Shown: positions 47,640 to 59,196, counted from the stretch's first letter. The stretch is 64,000 bases of DNA from Triticum aestivum (GCF_018294505.1 NC_057807.1:169970883-170034882); one strand, 5' to 3'. The notes: a model not told the origin generated them from the sequence alone. Numbers and translations are program-made.

Positions 47640-49340
47640 CTCGTCTTGGTGATGGTCTTCATTCCTTATTGGCGGCGGTGGCAGAGGAGGGAGCCCTGCG
47701 TTCCCTTGAGGGCGGTCCTCGAGAGGCTAATCCCTCCAACCTCCCTCGCGAGGCTGGTCCTGCCAGTGGTCCTCGTGAGGTCGGTCACGCCACCCTTGGC
47801 GAGGGCCACGGTCTTCCCATTGTCCTCCACCTCTTCCTCCTCCTCGGCCATAGCCCTGGTCATTGCGGTCGGGACGTCAGTCGATACACCCATCTCACAC
47901 GGCCCTGAGCTCTTGACATTCATCGGTGTTGTGGGTGTGGAGGTCGTGGTACACGCAGTACTGGCTGCCCTTGGATCACTCAGGCTGATCCCTGCCTCGC
48001 TTGGTGTCTGGCTCAGCTGCGAGCATAGCAGCCCTTTTGCGCTTCACGTCCTTGACCTTGGGCTTCTTCTCTTCTGGGTTGGCAGCCGGGAGCTCGAGGA
48101 GAGAGAGGTGCCCTTCCTCAGCCCTAGCGCACTTGGTCGCCAAGTTGAACAGCTCTAGGGATGTGCACAGGTCTTCATGGATTGCTAGCTCCTCTTTCAT
48201 CTTGATGTCACGCACGCCATCGGAGAAGGCTGAGATGATGGCCTCCTCAGTCACCATGGGGATCTTGAGGCGGGCGTTGTTGAAGCACTGGATGTACTTC
48301 TGCAAGGTCTCCCCTGGCTGTTGCTTGATGTGGCGCAGGTCACTCATGGCCGGGGCCGGTCGCGAGTGCCTTGGAAGTTGGCGATGAAGCGGGTGTGCAT
48401 CTCGTTCCAGGAGGAGATCGTGCCAGGAGCCAGGTTCAGGAGCCTGGTGCGGGCACCGTCCTTGAGCGCCATGGGAAACCAATTCGCCATGACCTTTTCG
48501 TCCCTGTTGGCGGCTTCGATGCCCAGCTCATAGAGATGGAGGAACTCCGCGAGGTCTGCAGTGCCGTCGTAGCGAGGAGGCAGGTCCGGCTTGAACTTGC
48601 GGGGCCATGCGACGCTACGCAGCTCGGCAGTGAAAGCTCGGCAGCCTGCGGTGGCCACCGGAGCTCTCTGCTGATGTGGGGCTTGCTCCTGGATATTCCT
48701 GCGCACCGCTGCCTGGAGCAGCGTGGGGTCTTGACATGCCAGTGCAGGGATGCGGTCGTGGCGCTCCGGTGCTGGGAGCACCTTCTTGGGGGCGAGGGAT
48801 CTCTTGGCAGCTCCTTTCTTGTCGTGCAGGCGTCGGACGTGGTGGGTCTCGTCCTGGGGCCGCGCGCCTTGGAGCCAGGGCGCCTTCTTGGGGAGGAGGT
48901 GGTGGAGGCACCTCCTGCTCCTTGCCTCCTGCGCAGGATGGAGGGTGAGGCAGCGAGAGGGATGGCATGGGACAGCCCCCTGCGGCGCTGACGAGCTCGG
49001 TGATGCGGGCGAGCCAGTCCTCGTAGAGGTCGTCGACAGGGCGGTAGTGCAAGAGCTCACGCGCCAGGAGCAATGCGGTGTGCGTGTCCGTGTGGCCGCG
49101 ACGGGCGTCGGATGACGAACCGGGTGGAGTCAGCGATGGGGTGGCGGTGCGGCCGTTGCGCCACACCGAAGGATGCAGGGACGAGGTCTGCTGCTCGTTC
49201 CCCGCCGAGCCGGTGGCGGCGTTGGCGGCAGGCGACGGGGAACGATGGGGGCGACCACCGATGGGCGCCATCTGGGCGACGCGGGTGGCGAGAGCAGCCC
49301 GACGCTCGGCGCGAGCTCGGCGAGTGTCAGCCATGGACAC
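47640..49340 (-). pseudogene. gag of element D, frameshifted
   Basis: It begins MADTRRARAERRAALA near 49334, 70 bp inside the LTR. A Pro/Ala/Arg-rich N-terminal part (49340-48615) is followed in another frame by the gag core (RKFKPDLPPRYDGTADLAEF, then FQGTRDRP, about 48610-48344) and, shifted again, by DLRHIKQQPGETLQKYIQCF...(48400-47976). A CxxHxxxxHxTxxC-like motif (VYHDLHTHNTDECQ) can be read near 47960-47910, with Gly/Arg-rich sequence behind it. At least two frameshifts. Confidence 0.7.
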
Positions 49341-49404
49341 GGCGGAAGATCACACGCGACTAGCGGAAAAAAGATTACAGCGCACCCCTACCTGGCGCGC
49401 CAAA

Positions 49405-50334
49405 TGTTGGATTTCGGGTTCCGGTAGACCCTTGAGGTTCGAACACTGGGGTGCGCACGAAGATCCTTCCCCTACCAGCTCACACGTTGAAGTCTCGCAA
49501 TGGATCTAAGTTGGAAAGAAGACACACAAGGGACACGAGATTTATACTGGTTCAGGCCACCATTGTGGTGTAATACCCTACTCCAGTGTGTGGTGTGGTG
49601 GATTTCCTCAGGGGCTGATGATAAACAGTACAAAGGGAGAACATCCTCGCGAAGGGTTGTTCTTGAGATGGTGCGATGAACTCCTTGGGTGAGTTCAGTC
49701 GCTTCTCTCTCTCTCTCTGATCGATCTGTTATCTAGCTGTCTCCAGATGCCTCTACCCTGTGGGTGGCTAGTCCTATTTATAGAGGGAGGCCCTGGACCT
49801 CTTCCCAAATAATAAGCGGAAAGGGCGCCAACAATTGGCCATTTTGAAGGGGAACATCTAGTACACTTATCCTGACTAAAGTTGGTCTTCGGCTGCCAAA
49901 GGCTCTGACGATGACGCCGCCCTGGGCTCCACGATTACCTCCATCCTGCTGTTCTGCTGGTCTTGGTCTTGTTGCACCGAAACAGTAACCTTTGCCTGAT
50001 GCCTCGGTCTGTGCTTGCCCCCTTTGCACCGAAAGGGGAACAAGGACACTGCGCAGGCCGGCGCCCGCCTGGCGCCCGCCTGGTCTCGATCGTCATGGCT
50101 TGCGTCATGGGCTCCTCGGGAGGTACCCTGCCTTGATCTCTCTGCCTCCTCGCGAGCCTGCCTGAGGAGGCTGCTCCTGAGGAAGCTTCCTGTCGTCCGC
50201 CCCACGAGGCTTGGCCCCTCGCGAGGGTCTTGAGCTTGAGCTGATGAAGCTAGGCTACGTTGGGCCCCCACTTGAGCCACGCCGCAGGCCGCAGGCAGGC
50301 AAGTCTGGGGACCCCCGTTCCCAGAACGCCGACA
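49405..50334 (-). repeat. 5' LTR of element D
   Basis: 930 bp, minus strand TGTCGGCGTTCTGGG...AAATCCAACA. TATAAATA (minus strand) is at 49776-49783. The primer site follows inward at 49385-49402. Confidence 0.8.
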
Positions 50335-50777
50335 GGTTTAGCTTGTAGTATACGAAACTCATTTTGGTAAACCGGTTCAGTAGTAAGGTGGACAGGATAA
50401 TAGCATGAAACAAACATATATCTATGTACTATAATCACTTTATGGTCCATATCATTCTAGTTTATGTTGCCTAATCAAGATAGAGACACAGTTCAACTCA
50501 TATATTTTTAAGACATAGCAGCATGGACAAAATATAAGTGTGAGAAACTACACAGCATTGGTAGCACTTGTAACCTGCATCAGATGAGAACATAACTGTG
50601 TATACAACTTAAACTAAAATTAACATAGAGCAAGAAGTTAGAACAGCATTCCAGTTAAAGAAATAGGTTTAAAACATACCTGTTGCGCCATTGGAGTTTC
50701 AATTGGATCCTTCAAATTCGAAAGTAGTTGGTATGAGTAAATACAGTGATGCAATAGCAAAGGAGTATGGACCATAG

Positions 50778-52817
50778 CTATGGAATCTGACCTGAGAACA
50801 ATTGCTCTTCTGCTCTAAACGTGGAGTTTTGGGTTAGCTGTGGTGGTCTTTGTGCTTTGGGCACTGCAGTAGCTTTACAAACTGCTCGTGTGGGGGTAGT
50901 CTGTGGTGGACATGGTGCTTTGTCAACTAGAAGTGGGTTACTATCCGCTGGGGTTGCGGTTAGATGGGTTGTAGCTGGTTCTATGCCCAACGGTCTAAGT
51001 GTGCAATCTGGAAGAGTCTCGATTATGTGTGGTGGGGCTAGTTTGTGGGCCAGTACAACTATGGTTCTATCTGCATCGATGGGTAGCACTGTCTTTTGTG
51101 AAGAACGGGGTTTTGCTCCATTAGATACTGCCATCACCCCCTCCAATTCAAATGGCTGATAAACAAGAAAAGAAATTGAACGTACAGACATTGTATGATA
51201 GACAGATGTGGTAATTCACATATATGTTGTCTAACCAAACAGGATAGCATGACACGATTTCACATATATGACTCCTAACTAAACAGGATAGCATGACACA
51301 GTTTCAGATATATGATAGATAACTTAACAGGATATAATGGCATAATTCAACATATGATGAGTACTTAAATAAGATGACATGACAAAACTTTATGATGTCT
51401 TTCTAAAATAGGTTGGGATGAAATAATTCACATACATGTTGTCTAAGTATACAAGATGGCATGATATAATTGACATAGTTGATTCATATACTAAGTAGCT
51501 GGCACTCGCATGTATGATCTCTAAACTAAGCAGATGGAATTCAATATTGTGCATATGATGTCTAAATTAAGCAATGCAAGACACCATATGCATCATACGA
51601 GAAATATAAACATTGCAACTTAGAGCATACACCTCAAGTGGGATATAGGACTTGTCATCTGTCTCTGAATCCTCCGCTGAGGAGCTCCCTATAACCATCG
51701 AGATATATGCTTCAACAGGTACCATTGCCTGCTCTGAAGACCTTGTTTTCACTCCAGATTTTTCCATAACCGGCTCAAATGGCTGATACACATGAAGAGT
51801 AGTTCAATATACACAGATTGTCAACAAATGGAATACGTAATGAAAAAAAAAGATGGCATGAGATAATTCACATATATGATGCCTGGCTACATGGCGGTGC
51901 ATAATTCACATATATGATAACTGGCTGAAAAACATGGCATTGCATAATTCACATATCTGATATAGAAAGCAAACAGGAGGCATTCACACAAAGCATGTCT
52001 AATCTAAGCAGATGCCATGGCAATGCAAGACACCATATGCATGATATGAGCAATATAACCCAGCCAAGTTAGAGCGTGCACCTTGGGGGGGATATGACTG
52101 GTCATCTGTCTATGAATCCTCCTCTGATGAGCTATCTGTAACCAGCAAGAAATCTGCATCGATAGGTAGCACTGACTGCTCAGAATACCATGTTTTCACT
52201 CCAGATTTTCCCATGACCAACTCAAATGGCTGATGCACAGGAAGAGTAGATGAATGTATAAACATTGTTGACAAATGGAATACATTATGGAAAAAAAAAT
52301 ATAGCACGATACAATTCACATATACGATGACTGGCTAAACAGGATGGCATTGCATGATTCACGTATATGATGCCTGGCTAAATAAGATGTCATTGCATCA
52401 TTCCCATATACTCCCTCCATTCCTAAATATTTGTCTTTTTTAGAGATTTCAAATGGACTACCACATACGGATGTATATAAACATATTTTAGAGTGTAGAT
52501 TCACTCATTTTGTTCCGTATGTAGTCACTTGTTGAAATCTCTAAAAGGAAAAATATTTAGGAATGGTGGGAGTATGATATGGAAACCAAACATGTGGCAT
52601 TCACATAATGCAAATCTAAACTAAGCTGATGACATATAAGATGTATAATGTAAGCAATGCGAGGCGCCATATGCATGATATGACCAACATCAGCATGCCA
52701 GGTTAGAGCAAACACCTCAGGTGGTAAACAGGCATGGTCGGCTCCTTCTGAATCCCCATCTGAACAGTTATCTTCCTCTGGAATACAATCTGGAAATGCA
52801 GGAGGGGGGCACTTCAC
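50778..52817 (-). CDS. repeated exons of the CACTA J accessory protein
   Basis: Minus-strand frames at 52817-52557, 52319-52110, 51791-51567 and 51191-50778 carry variants of one module: [VY]QPFE.V..K.GVK...S[ES]Q..[LV]P[IV][DE]A followed by an acidic S[SE]EEDS stretch and LP.EV.AL. The first exon (52817) has only the acidic and LPPEVFALTWHADVGHIMHM part. Introns between them consist of related repeats. This looks like exon amplification in the CACTA protein gene. The last exon runs into a Pro/Thr-rich sequence (PADSNPLLVDKAPCPPQTT). No known domain; exon borders are not fixed. Confidence 0.5.
51200..52680. repeat. degenerate intronic repeats of CACTA J (about 45-50 bp units)
   Basis: Variants of CACATATATGATGTCTAACT followed by AAACAGGATGGCATGACA recur at about 51216-51480, 51865-52000, 52315-52410 and 52575-52640. 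They alternate with the repeated exons, so exon and intron seem to have been copied together. The same units stand at 15745-15870 in the related fragment. Confidence 0.6.
52411..52572. mobile_element. Stowaway MITE in CACTA J
   Basis: 162 bp with inverted ends CTCCCTCCATTCCTAAATAT / ATATTTAGGAATGGTGGGAG, internal inverted arms (TTTAGAGATTTCAA / TTGAAATCTCTAAA), and TA on both sides (52409-52410, 52573-52574). This is the Tc1/mariner-derived Stowaway type. Confidence 0.92.
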
Positions 52818-53503
52818 CCACCATGGAGCGGCGTCTGCATGACATTATATTCCCACGCAACGGTCTTCTCTTTTTCTCTACATGTTCAATACAATTTTGT
52901 ACAATATCTGACATGCATAATAAAAAAATAGTTAGATTTTATAAGGCATAAGGGGTGCATGCAAAAATCAAGACTGATGGTAGCAAACGAGTGGATGGAT
53001 CCAAAACTAATGATAGCAAGTATATTATAGCTTCAGTTTAAGAAGTTAAACAATGAATCATCTATTGTTTGTTGCCCACCCAATATGAACCACATTGAAA
53101 ACCCCAGATGAACCAGATAGTAGATAGATACTATTCGTTGCTGGCTGGATATGAGACCCACGGGCATTTCAAAACTCAAGTTTGAATGATAAAGTAGTAG
53201 GTAATAATAACCAATGTATAACGTAAGCAAACACGAAAGACTGCGACCTCTCTTCCGGAACTGTGTAGTCCTCAGGTTCATCTGCTTAGTCGATGATGGT
53301 AATGCAGTTGGCGTGGCTGCCGGCAACAGGGAAGATGATCTGAGGTGGCGAAAGAAAGTCTGCAGGGGGATCTCTGCTGCAGTGAACGCTTTTGTCGATG
53401 GTGCACCTCAGGTGGGGTGGATGACGGCACGACAGGAGCACGACATAACACACAAAGTTTTCTTTGACGCCTATCTGAAAATGAAGTAAATCTGTAAGGG
53501 CTC

Positions 53504-53850
53504 CTTAGAAATGGAGGATTCTATAAATGCAGGGACAGGAAAAACACAGGAATAGGATTGGAATGCACGTGCAAAACAGAGCATTTGGAAACATAGGATT
53601 TCAGTCAACCTGGGTGTTTGGTTCACATGAATTGGAAGAACACATGAATGGAGAAACGTGGTCAAATTAAAGTCAAACCACGTGAAAATGAAAAAAATAA
53701 GAATCTTATTATGCTAGTAATGCAATTAGTTCTGTTCTTCATGCATATTAATTTGAAAAGGACGTCCAAGTGAATAAAATTCCTACGTTTTTTCTTCGAA
53801 AGAGACACCAAAGGAAAAAATCCTCCAGCTTTGCTTTGCTCCACTCCTTC
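53504..53850. other. possible MITE-like insertion in CACTA J
   Basis: A GGGCTCCTTAGAAATGGAGG start and sequence with AGGAATAGGATTGG resemble short elements with GGGCTCCTT termini that I recall from grasses. A clear matching far end and target duplication are not visible, so this is weak. Confidence 0.25.
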
Positions 53851-54413
53851 TAACCAAATGCACGAATAGTAGTTCCATAGCAAAGGATCCGTGAGGGATC
53901 AACATGAATGCAGAGTAACAAAGTGATGCGACGAGTGTACAACTTCTTTGGCATAGCCTTGTGGACCTCATCATCATTGGGTTGGACGTGGAGGATGGTG
54001 ATGCTGGTGTGATTGTCGGAGGCGGGGAAGAAGATCCGAGGCCTCTGGAAACTTCGCCGAGGGTACTGCTCCGCTGTGATGGACGGTTCCATCATTGGAG
54101 CAGCTCCCGTGAGGTGTACGGCGGCGAGGTTGAAGCAGGACAAGATAGACACGTTAATTTGAAGTGGGACCCTAATATCATCTGCAATAGATGATGTAAA
54201 ATACATCACCGAAAAGTGCTAGATGTAAAACACATCAGTCGTGCCACGGCCGCTCCGACAGATGTTGTAAGTACTGTTCACTCTGAACTTAACGAAAGAA
54301 AATGTACTTTACAATCAAAACTAAATTTTACTGTCGAAACTGATTGAACTAGTAGCAGAGCATTGCAATAGATGTTTAGGGCATTCGAGCACTAGTAGCA
54401 GAGAAGCAGTGAT

Positions 54414-55124
54414 CTAAATCAGCAGACGCTCAAGGAGGGAACGCACTAACAGAGAGCAAGTCGTGCAGTAGCACCGCGATTGAGTGCTAAAGCAGCAACT
54501 CCTATAGCTGCCAGAGGTCGTGCAGCAGCAGAAGCAGCGCAAGCGAGAGCAAGAGTAGAGCAGCAGTACGAACGAAAGCAAGAGCATTGCAACAGCGCGA
54601 CCGACAGCAAGAACAGAGCCGCAGCGCGAGCGAGAGCCGGAGCAGCTGCAGCTAGTGCCGTTTTGGAAGTCGCCGCCGAGGAAGCAACGTACATGGGGGA
54701 GAGACTCCGCGGATAATGTGGCTCGCAACAGTGCCGTTGATGGAGACCCGCCACGTCTGCTGGTATCGAGCACCGACAGCCTCGTGAGATCGAATAAAAG
54801 ATAAGATGCAGCGGTGAGTGCAGAACCTCCTTGGTGGCGCCGAGTTGGCCTCGGCTTCATCGGAGAAATTGGTGAGGGTGCTGCGAATCCCGTGGGGCAG
54901 GTCAAGACGGTGCTGTGGGGATTGAGGTGGCGCGATAGATGAGGCGAACATCGGGGCAGCTCCTTGAGGTGGAGAACGGGGCGGCTGATCCGGAGGGACA
55001 ACAAGATCGACGACAGATCCTCATCCGGTGCGGTGGATGAGGGACAGTGAGCTGTTGCGGTGGACGATGTAGTCGGGGAAGAGTCTCCGGCTGGGCGGCG
55101 GTCAGGAGGCCGACGGAGGAGCAT
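54414..55124 (-). CDS. probable first coding exon of CACTA J, low-complexity N-terminus
   Basis: A 236-residue minus-strand frame begins MLLRRPPDRRPAGDSS at 55124. It is Pro/Ser/Arg-rich at first and Cys/Ser-rich towards the end. The last third (54414-54650) is read from a CAGCAGC-type repeat and is probably intron or non-coding. It lies in the same direction as the exons at 50778-52817. No known domain; the assignment to the CACTA gene is by position only. Confidence 0.35.
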   Translation of the reverse strand: MLLRRPPDRRPAGDSSPTTSSTATAHCPSSTAPDEDLSSILLSLRISRPVLHLKELPRCSPHLSRHLNPHSTVLTCPTGFAAPSPISPMKPRPTRRHQGGSALTAASYLLFDLTRLSVLDTSRRGGSPSTALLRATLSAESLPHVRCFLGGDFQNGTSCSCSGSRSRCGSVLAVGRAVAMLLLSFVLLLYSCSRLRCFCCCTTSGSYRSCCFSTQSRCYCTTCSLLVRSLLERLLI

Positions 55125-56119
55125 GGGGTTTCACGGTTTTTGGCGGCCTCGGTGTATGAATGGGGGGGCAAAGGGGAAGGGGGGAGCCAAGCTTAGGGAC
55201 GCGCTTGTCCGAAATGTAGGGTAAGTTACCAGCATACCCCCACCGGTTTTGACACCGCGACGTGGCGCTTCATTTCCGGCTGAGGGGTGGAAGGGCGATT
55301 TCGCGTGTCTGGGGTGCGGGACCAATTTTGGATGAGGAGGGATTTTTCGCGCGCGTCGAAATTTCGGGATAACAAGGCGTGACACGGGTTGAAGAGGCGG
55401 GAGTTTCAAAGCAGGTGAGACAAAAGATACTCGAACTTGAAAATTTCGGGATAACAAGGTGCGGATTCCTTGTTCGGCAGAACAAACTTAACATGTAAAA
55501 AAACAATTCATACAAGACACAAGAGAGTCATGTCCCCTTTTACTATATTGCTATAGATGCCATTGAAAAACCTACAAGAAAAATGTAAAAAAAAATCGGG
55601 AGAACAAGATTACCCTGCACAGTACCAAATCGATTCACACTTCCCTCAACAACAACAAAAAACAAATCAATTCCCACCAAAAGAAAGAGTAATGTCCCTT
55701 TTTTATGATTACAAATGCTAGGATCTCGAATTTCAATTTTGGATCCATGTTATGTTGAATTCGAATATATCGTTAGGTGACCTTACGGTTCATAATTGAT
55801 GTAGTCGTACATTTTGATCTTCCATCATATATGAACATTTTACTCCACCATGTGAACATATATATTGTCGTTTACCATATGGACTAAATTTGAATCAATT
55901 TTTCTTATTTGAATATGATTGTTTTCAAGTTATACAATAATTTAAATATTATCTTGATAATGAAAAACATGCATATAGCAGTAATCATATTTCACTATGA
56001 ACTACATGTACCGTACGCTCTCCAATTCAAATATTTGTATCCATTTTATGTTGAATTCAAATCATAGTACATTATTGGTTTAGGTAGCGAGATGTTCAGG
56101 ATAATCTAAACCCTGTTTT
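55125..56119. other. no gene seen; likely flank of CACTA J
   Basis: The first 400 bp are GC-rich and contain a repeated AAATTTCGGGATAACAAGG (55360 and 55440, 84 bp apart approximately). The rest is AT-rich with no coding signal. Confidence 0.4.
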
Positions 56120-57860
56120 CATATGTATAATTTTTGGTTGAATTGGGACAAGTTTTCGTATAAGCTTCTTGCAAAATCGGAGATTCTCTCAACAAGCATC
56201 TTGGTTCCGAGAGGGAACGTGTCACCTTTGTGAGCGAAACGATATATGCTGCCTCTCCCCTGATTTTCTTTACAGAGGCAACATAGAACTATATGAGTGC
56301 CCTGTTAAATTTTGGAATTATTTCGGGTTCGTTTGGCCATTTTATACATTAATTGAGTTTCTGGACTTTTAATGTGCATAATCTAAATATGAACTATATG
56401 CACATGCTCCGGTGCACCAAAGTTAGTTGAAAAATCCCATGTGTGTCCTTGGTTGAATTTCTAGGTCCCATGGAAGAAATGAGAATGAAATTCAAACATC
56501 TGGGCGTCGTGACTCGGCCGAGAACATCGAGAAAGTTAGATTTTAAATTCATGTAAATCCAAAACTTGCCTGGAAATCATGAAACTTGGCATGGTGTCAT
56601 GTCATGGCACTAACATGTTGTGGTACAAAATTGGGCCGATTTGGAAGCTCGTGGTTCTAAGAGGGCACGTGCCACCTTTGAGCGTGAAACGATATACGCT
56701 GCCCCCCCCCCCCTTGAGTTTCTTAACAAAGGCAACATAGAACTACATGAGTGCCCTATTAAATTTTGGAATTATTTCGGATTCGTTTGTCGTTTTTATA
56801 CATTAATTGAGTTTCTAGTCATTTAATGTGCATAAGTCAAATTTGAACTACAGGCACATGCTCTCGTGCACGAAAGTTGGTTGAAAAATCACATATGTGT
56901 CCTCGGGTGAATTTCTAGGTCCCATGCAAGAAATGTGAATAAAATTCAAACATCTGGGCATTGTGGCTCGGCCGAGAACATTGAGAAACTTGGTTTTAAA
57001 ATTCTTGTAAATCCAAAACACGTCTAAAAAGCATGAAACTTGGCATGGTGTCATGTCATGGTACTACCATACTGTGGTAAAAAAATTGGCCGAATAGGAA
57101 CAGATTTTGATATAAGCTTCTGGCAAACCGAAGATTCTCTCAAGAAGGCTCGTGGTTCTGAGAGGGAACGTGCCACCTTTGAGTGCGAAACGATATATGT
57201 TGTCCCCATTGAGTTTATTTACAATGGCAACATAGAACTACATGAGTGCTCTGTTAAATTTTGGAATTATTCCGGGTTCGTTTGGCCTTTTTTACACGTT
57301 AATTGAGTTTTTTGTCATTTAATGTGCATAATTCAAATTTGAACTACAAGCACATGCTCCCATGCACCAAAGTTGGTTGAAAAATCACATCTGTGTCCTC
57401 GGGTGAATTTCTAGGTCCCATGCAAAAAATGAGAATAAAATTCAAACATCTGGGCATCGTGGCTCAGTCGAGAACATTGAGAAACTTGGTGTTAAAATGA
57501 TGAAACTTGGCATGGTGTCATGTCATGGTAGGACCATGCCGTGGTAAAAAAAATTGGCTGAATAGGAACAAATTTTGGTATCAGCTTCTTGCAAATCAGA
57601 GCTTCTATCAAGAAGGCTTGTGGTTCTGAGAGGGAACGTGTCACCTTTGTGTGCATAATTCAAATTTGAAATCACATGTGTGTCATCGGGTAAATTTCTA
57701 GGTTCCAAGCAAGAAATGGGAATGAAATTCAAAATTCTAGGCGTCCTGCCTGGGCTGGAAACATTGAGAAACTTAGTTTTTTAATTGCTGTAAATCCAAA
57801 ACACGAATGAAAATAATGAAACTTTGCTTGGTGCCATGACATGGCACCAACAAGCTGTGG
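56120..57860. repeat. degenerate tandem array of about 460-bp units (four copies)
   Basis: CTTGGCATGGTGTCATGTCATGG recurs (20 bp core) at 56585, 57039 and 57506, with a diverged, shortened copy at 57822: periods 454, 467 and 316 bp. Each unit holds GAGAGGGAACGTG.CACCTTTG, GAAACGATATA.GCTG and TTAATTGAGTTT. Small ORFs repeated in each unit (for example RERATFE.ETIY) are not coding evidence. It may be subterminal DNA of a transposon; the class is unknown. Confidence 0.85.
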
Positions 57861-58453
57861 TAATTTGCTGTCCGATTTGCAAAGGCGCACACATTAACAA
57901 CCAACAAAGTCATTTTGGAACAAGTGTTGTCACGTTACAATCGGAAACACAAGTATTATTGAAACCATGGGCGTTCTATTTGCTACCATTTACAAGCCGC
58001 CACGTGTCCCCTTTTTTTATTAGCTAGGAGGCGCCATGCAGGGTAGCTATTTGAGTACGAGAGGCGTGCGATCAGACCCCTGCGCGTGCTTATCGGGAGG
58101 AGAGCCCTTTGACCTACATCTGCCGTCCACCTCTCTCCCAAGGTCTCCATTAATGGCGCCCGAGCCTCTGTTTAATGGCGTGGCTATGTCTCACTCGGCT
58201 GAGATTTAAGAGAGAGAAAAGAAAATCTGAAAGCACGGATCTTGATGTAAGATCCGACGGACCTATATAGCATCTACTGCGACTTAGACTGATGAATATA
58301 TAAGGACGATTAATTGTCTTACATAATTAGAAAGATAATTAAAAAAGCCACATGCGGCTACGCCCGAAATACACAAGGGCAAAAGAAGAAGGAAGACAAG
58401 GATCTGGCTCGCTGATCTCTACTTTCTTGATGTGTTGCTGCAGGCCGTGGGAA
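57861..58453. other. no gene seen; 3' flank of the coiled-coil gene
   Basis: Mixed composition. The 250 bp next to the coding end (58200-58450) probably include the 3' untranslated region of the minus-strand gene at 58454-59094. No structured repeat recognised. Confidence 0.35.
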
Positions 58454-59094
58454 CTAGTCTCCACGGCGAGCGGCGATGAGCTCTTTCATTTCCTCAAGAC
58501 GCTGCTTGAGAACATCCACGGATTCCTCCACCAGCCTTTCGCGCTCGATGCGGAGGATGCCATTCTCGTCCATAAGTTTCTTGACGATGACGCCGGTCTT
58601 CTTCAACAAGGCAATGGCCTCCTCCTGATGGTCTGCACTTCGGAAGATCTTCGCCCTCAGCAGGTCACCCTCGGCCCGGAAGCTCTCATTGCCCTCCCTT
58701 AGTTGCCGGATGACGCCGGTAGCCTGTTCAAACAAGGCTTTCATGTCGTCCTACAACCTCACCCAGCAGGAGATCTGATCCATATGGCTATGGACGATCG
58801 CATGCATACGCCTGTAAGAGTCGTCGCCTGCCCGCGAGAAATTTTCCAAGGCGCCGTGGCACGGCGGGACATCTCTGCTGCTTCCGTGGCGCGGCCGGAC
58901 CAATTTGCTGCATCGACGGTGCGGCGGTACCTCCGTGCTTCTTCAGCGGCACGGCAGGACCTCTGTGCTGCTACTTCCATGCGGTGGGACATGTCGGCTG
59001 CTTTCGCAGAGAGGCGGGAAATCTCTCGTGCTTCCGCTTCCATGCTCGCCTCTCCCTGGTGGCAAACTCTCGACCTAGAACTCACGCTGGCCAT
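58454..59094 (-). pseudogene. uncharacterised coiled-coil protein gene, frame broken
   Basis: On the minus strand the ATG at 59094 (MASVSSRSRVCHQG) opens an Ala/Arg/Glu-rich, imperfectly repetitive helix (about 59040-58850; EAEAREISRLSAKAADMSHR). The frame shifts by one base near 58840 and continues IVHSHMDQISCWVRL, then meets TAG at 58751-58753. It then goes on as DDMKALFEQATGVIRQL... with a long Leu/Glu/Lys coiled coil ending AARRGD and TAG at 58454. All parts are collinear and coding-like, about 210 residues in total, so I read one gene with two lesions. Alternatively 58454-58744 is a separate short gene. No known domain. The composition is gene-like, not transposon-like, and a TATA box precedes it. 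Confidence 0.5.
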
Positions 59095-59183
59095 GGCAGA
59101 TGCAAGGGAAGGATTTTGAATGACTTGTTTGTTTTTATGGATGAGGAGTTGAGGAGGAATGTGCACTCATCTTGGCATAGTAG

Positions 59184-59191
59184 TATTTATA
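59184..59191 (-). promoter_or_regulatory. TATA box of the coiled-coil gene
   Basis: TATAAATA on the minus strand, 90 bp upstream of the ATG at 59094, leaving room for a 5' leader of about 60 bp. Confidence 0.5.
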
Positions 59192-59196
59192 ACCGA

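Larger units (their letters stand above)
45083..50334 (-). mobile_element. Tat-like Gypsy element D, internally deleted, with unlike LTRs
   Basis: Flanked by GGTTT (45078-45082 and 50335-50339). The right end is the 5' LTR (49405-50334) followed inward by the primer site TGGCGCGCCAGGTAGGGG (minus strand, 49385-49402). The left LTR (45083-45920) shares the inner 458 bp only. Gag, protease and a piece of RT are present in broken frames on the minus strand; RNase H and integrase are missing. It is inserted in an intron region of CACTA J. Confidence 0.85.
43113..55124 (-). mobile_element. CACTA DNA transposon J (split by element D; right end not found)
   Basis: It begins with the terminus CACTACAAAAAAATTACAC at 43113 after CAT (possible 3-bp duplication). 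There follow subterminal sequences with many GGCCCA words, then exons on the minus strand at 44612-44890, 50778-52817 and 54414-55124. Element D (45083-50334) and a Stowaway MITE (52411-52572) are later insertions. Coding direction makes the left end the 3' end. A matching ...TTTTTGTAGTG end was looked for to the right and not found, so the right limit given is only the last recognisable exon. I recall the wheat Jorge family as similar (low confidence). Confidence 0.75.

Noticed and set aside
47609..49509. Several plus-strand ORFs of 90-206 residues
   Set aside because: They are opposite-strand shadows of the GC-rich gag and protease of element D, whose minus-strand translation shows recognisable retrotransposon motifs.
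54480..54716. Alanine-rich plus-strand ORF
   Set aside because: Read from a CAGCAGC-type simple repeat and antisense to the CACTA exon; no independent support.
56169..57306. Repeated small ORFs of 67-88 residues that look like a protein family
   Set aside because: They recur only because the 460-bp unit is tandemly repeated; frames are not otherwise maintained.
56120..57860. Direct repeats considered as a CRISPR-like or satellite array
   Set aside because: Units are about 460 bp, degenerate, and without short constant repeats and unique spacers; the setting is a plant genome.
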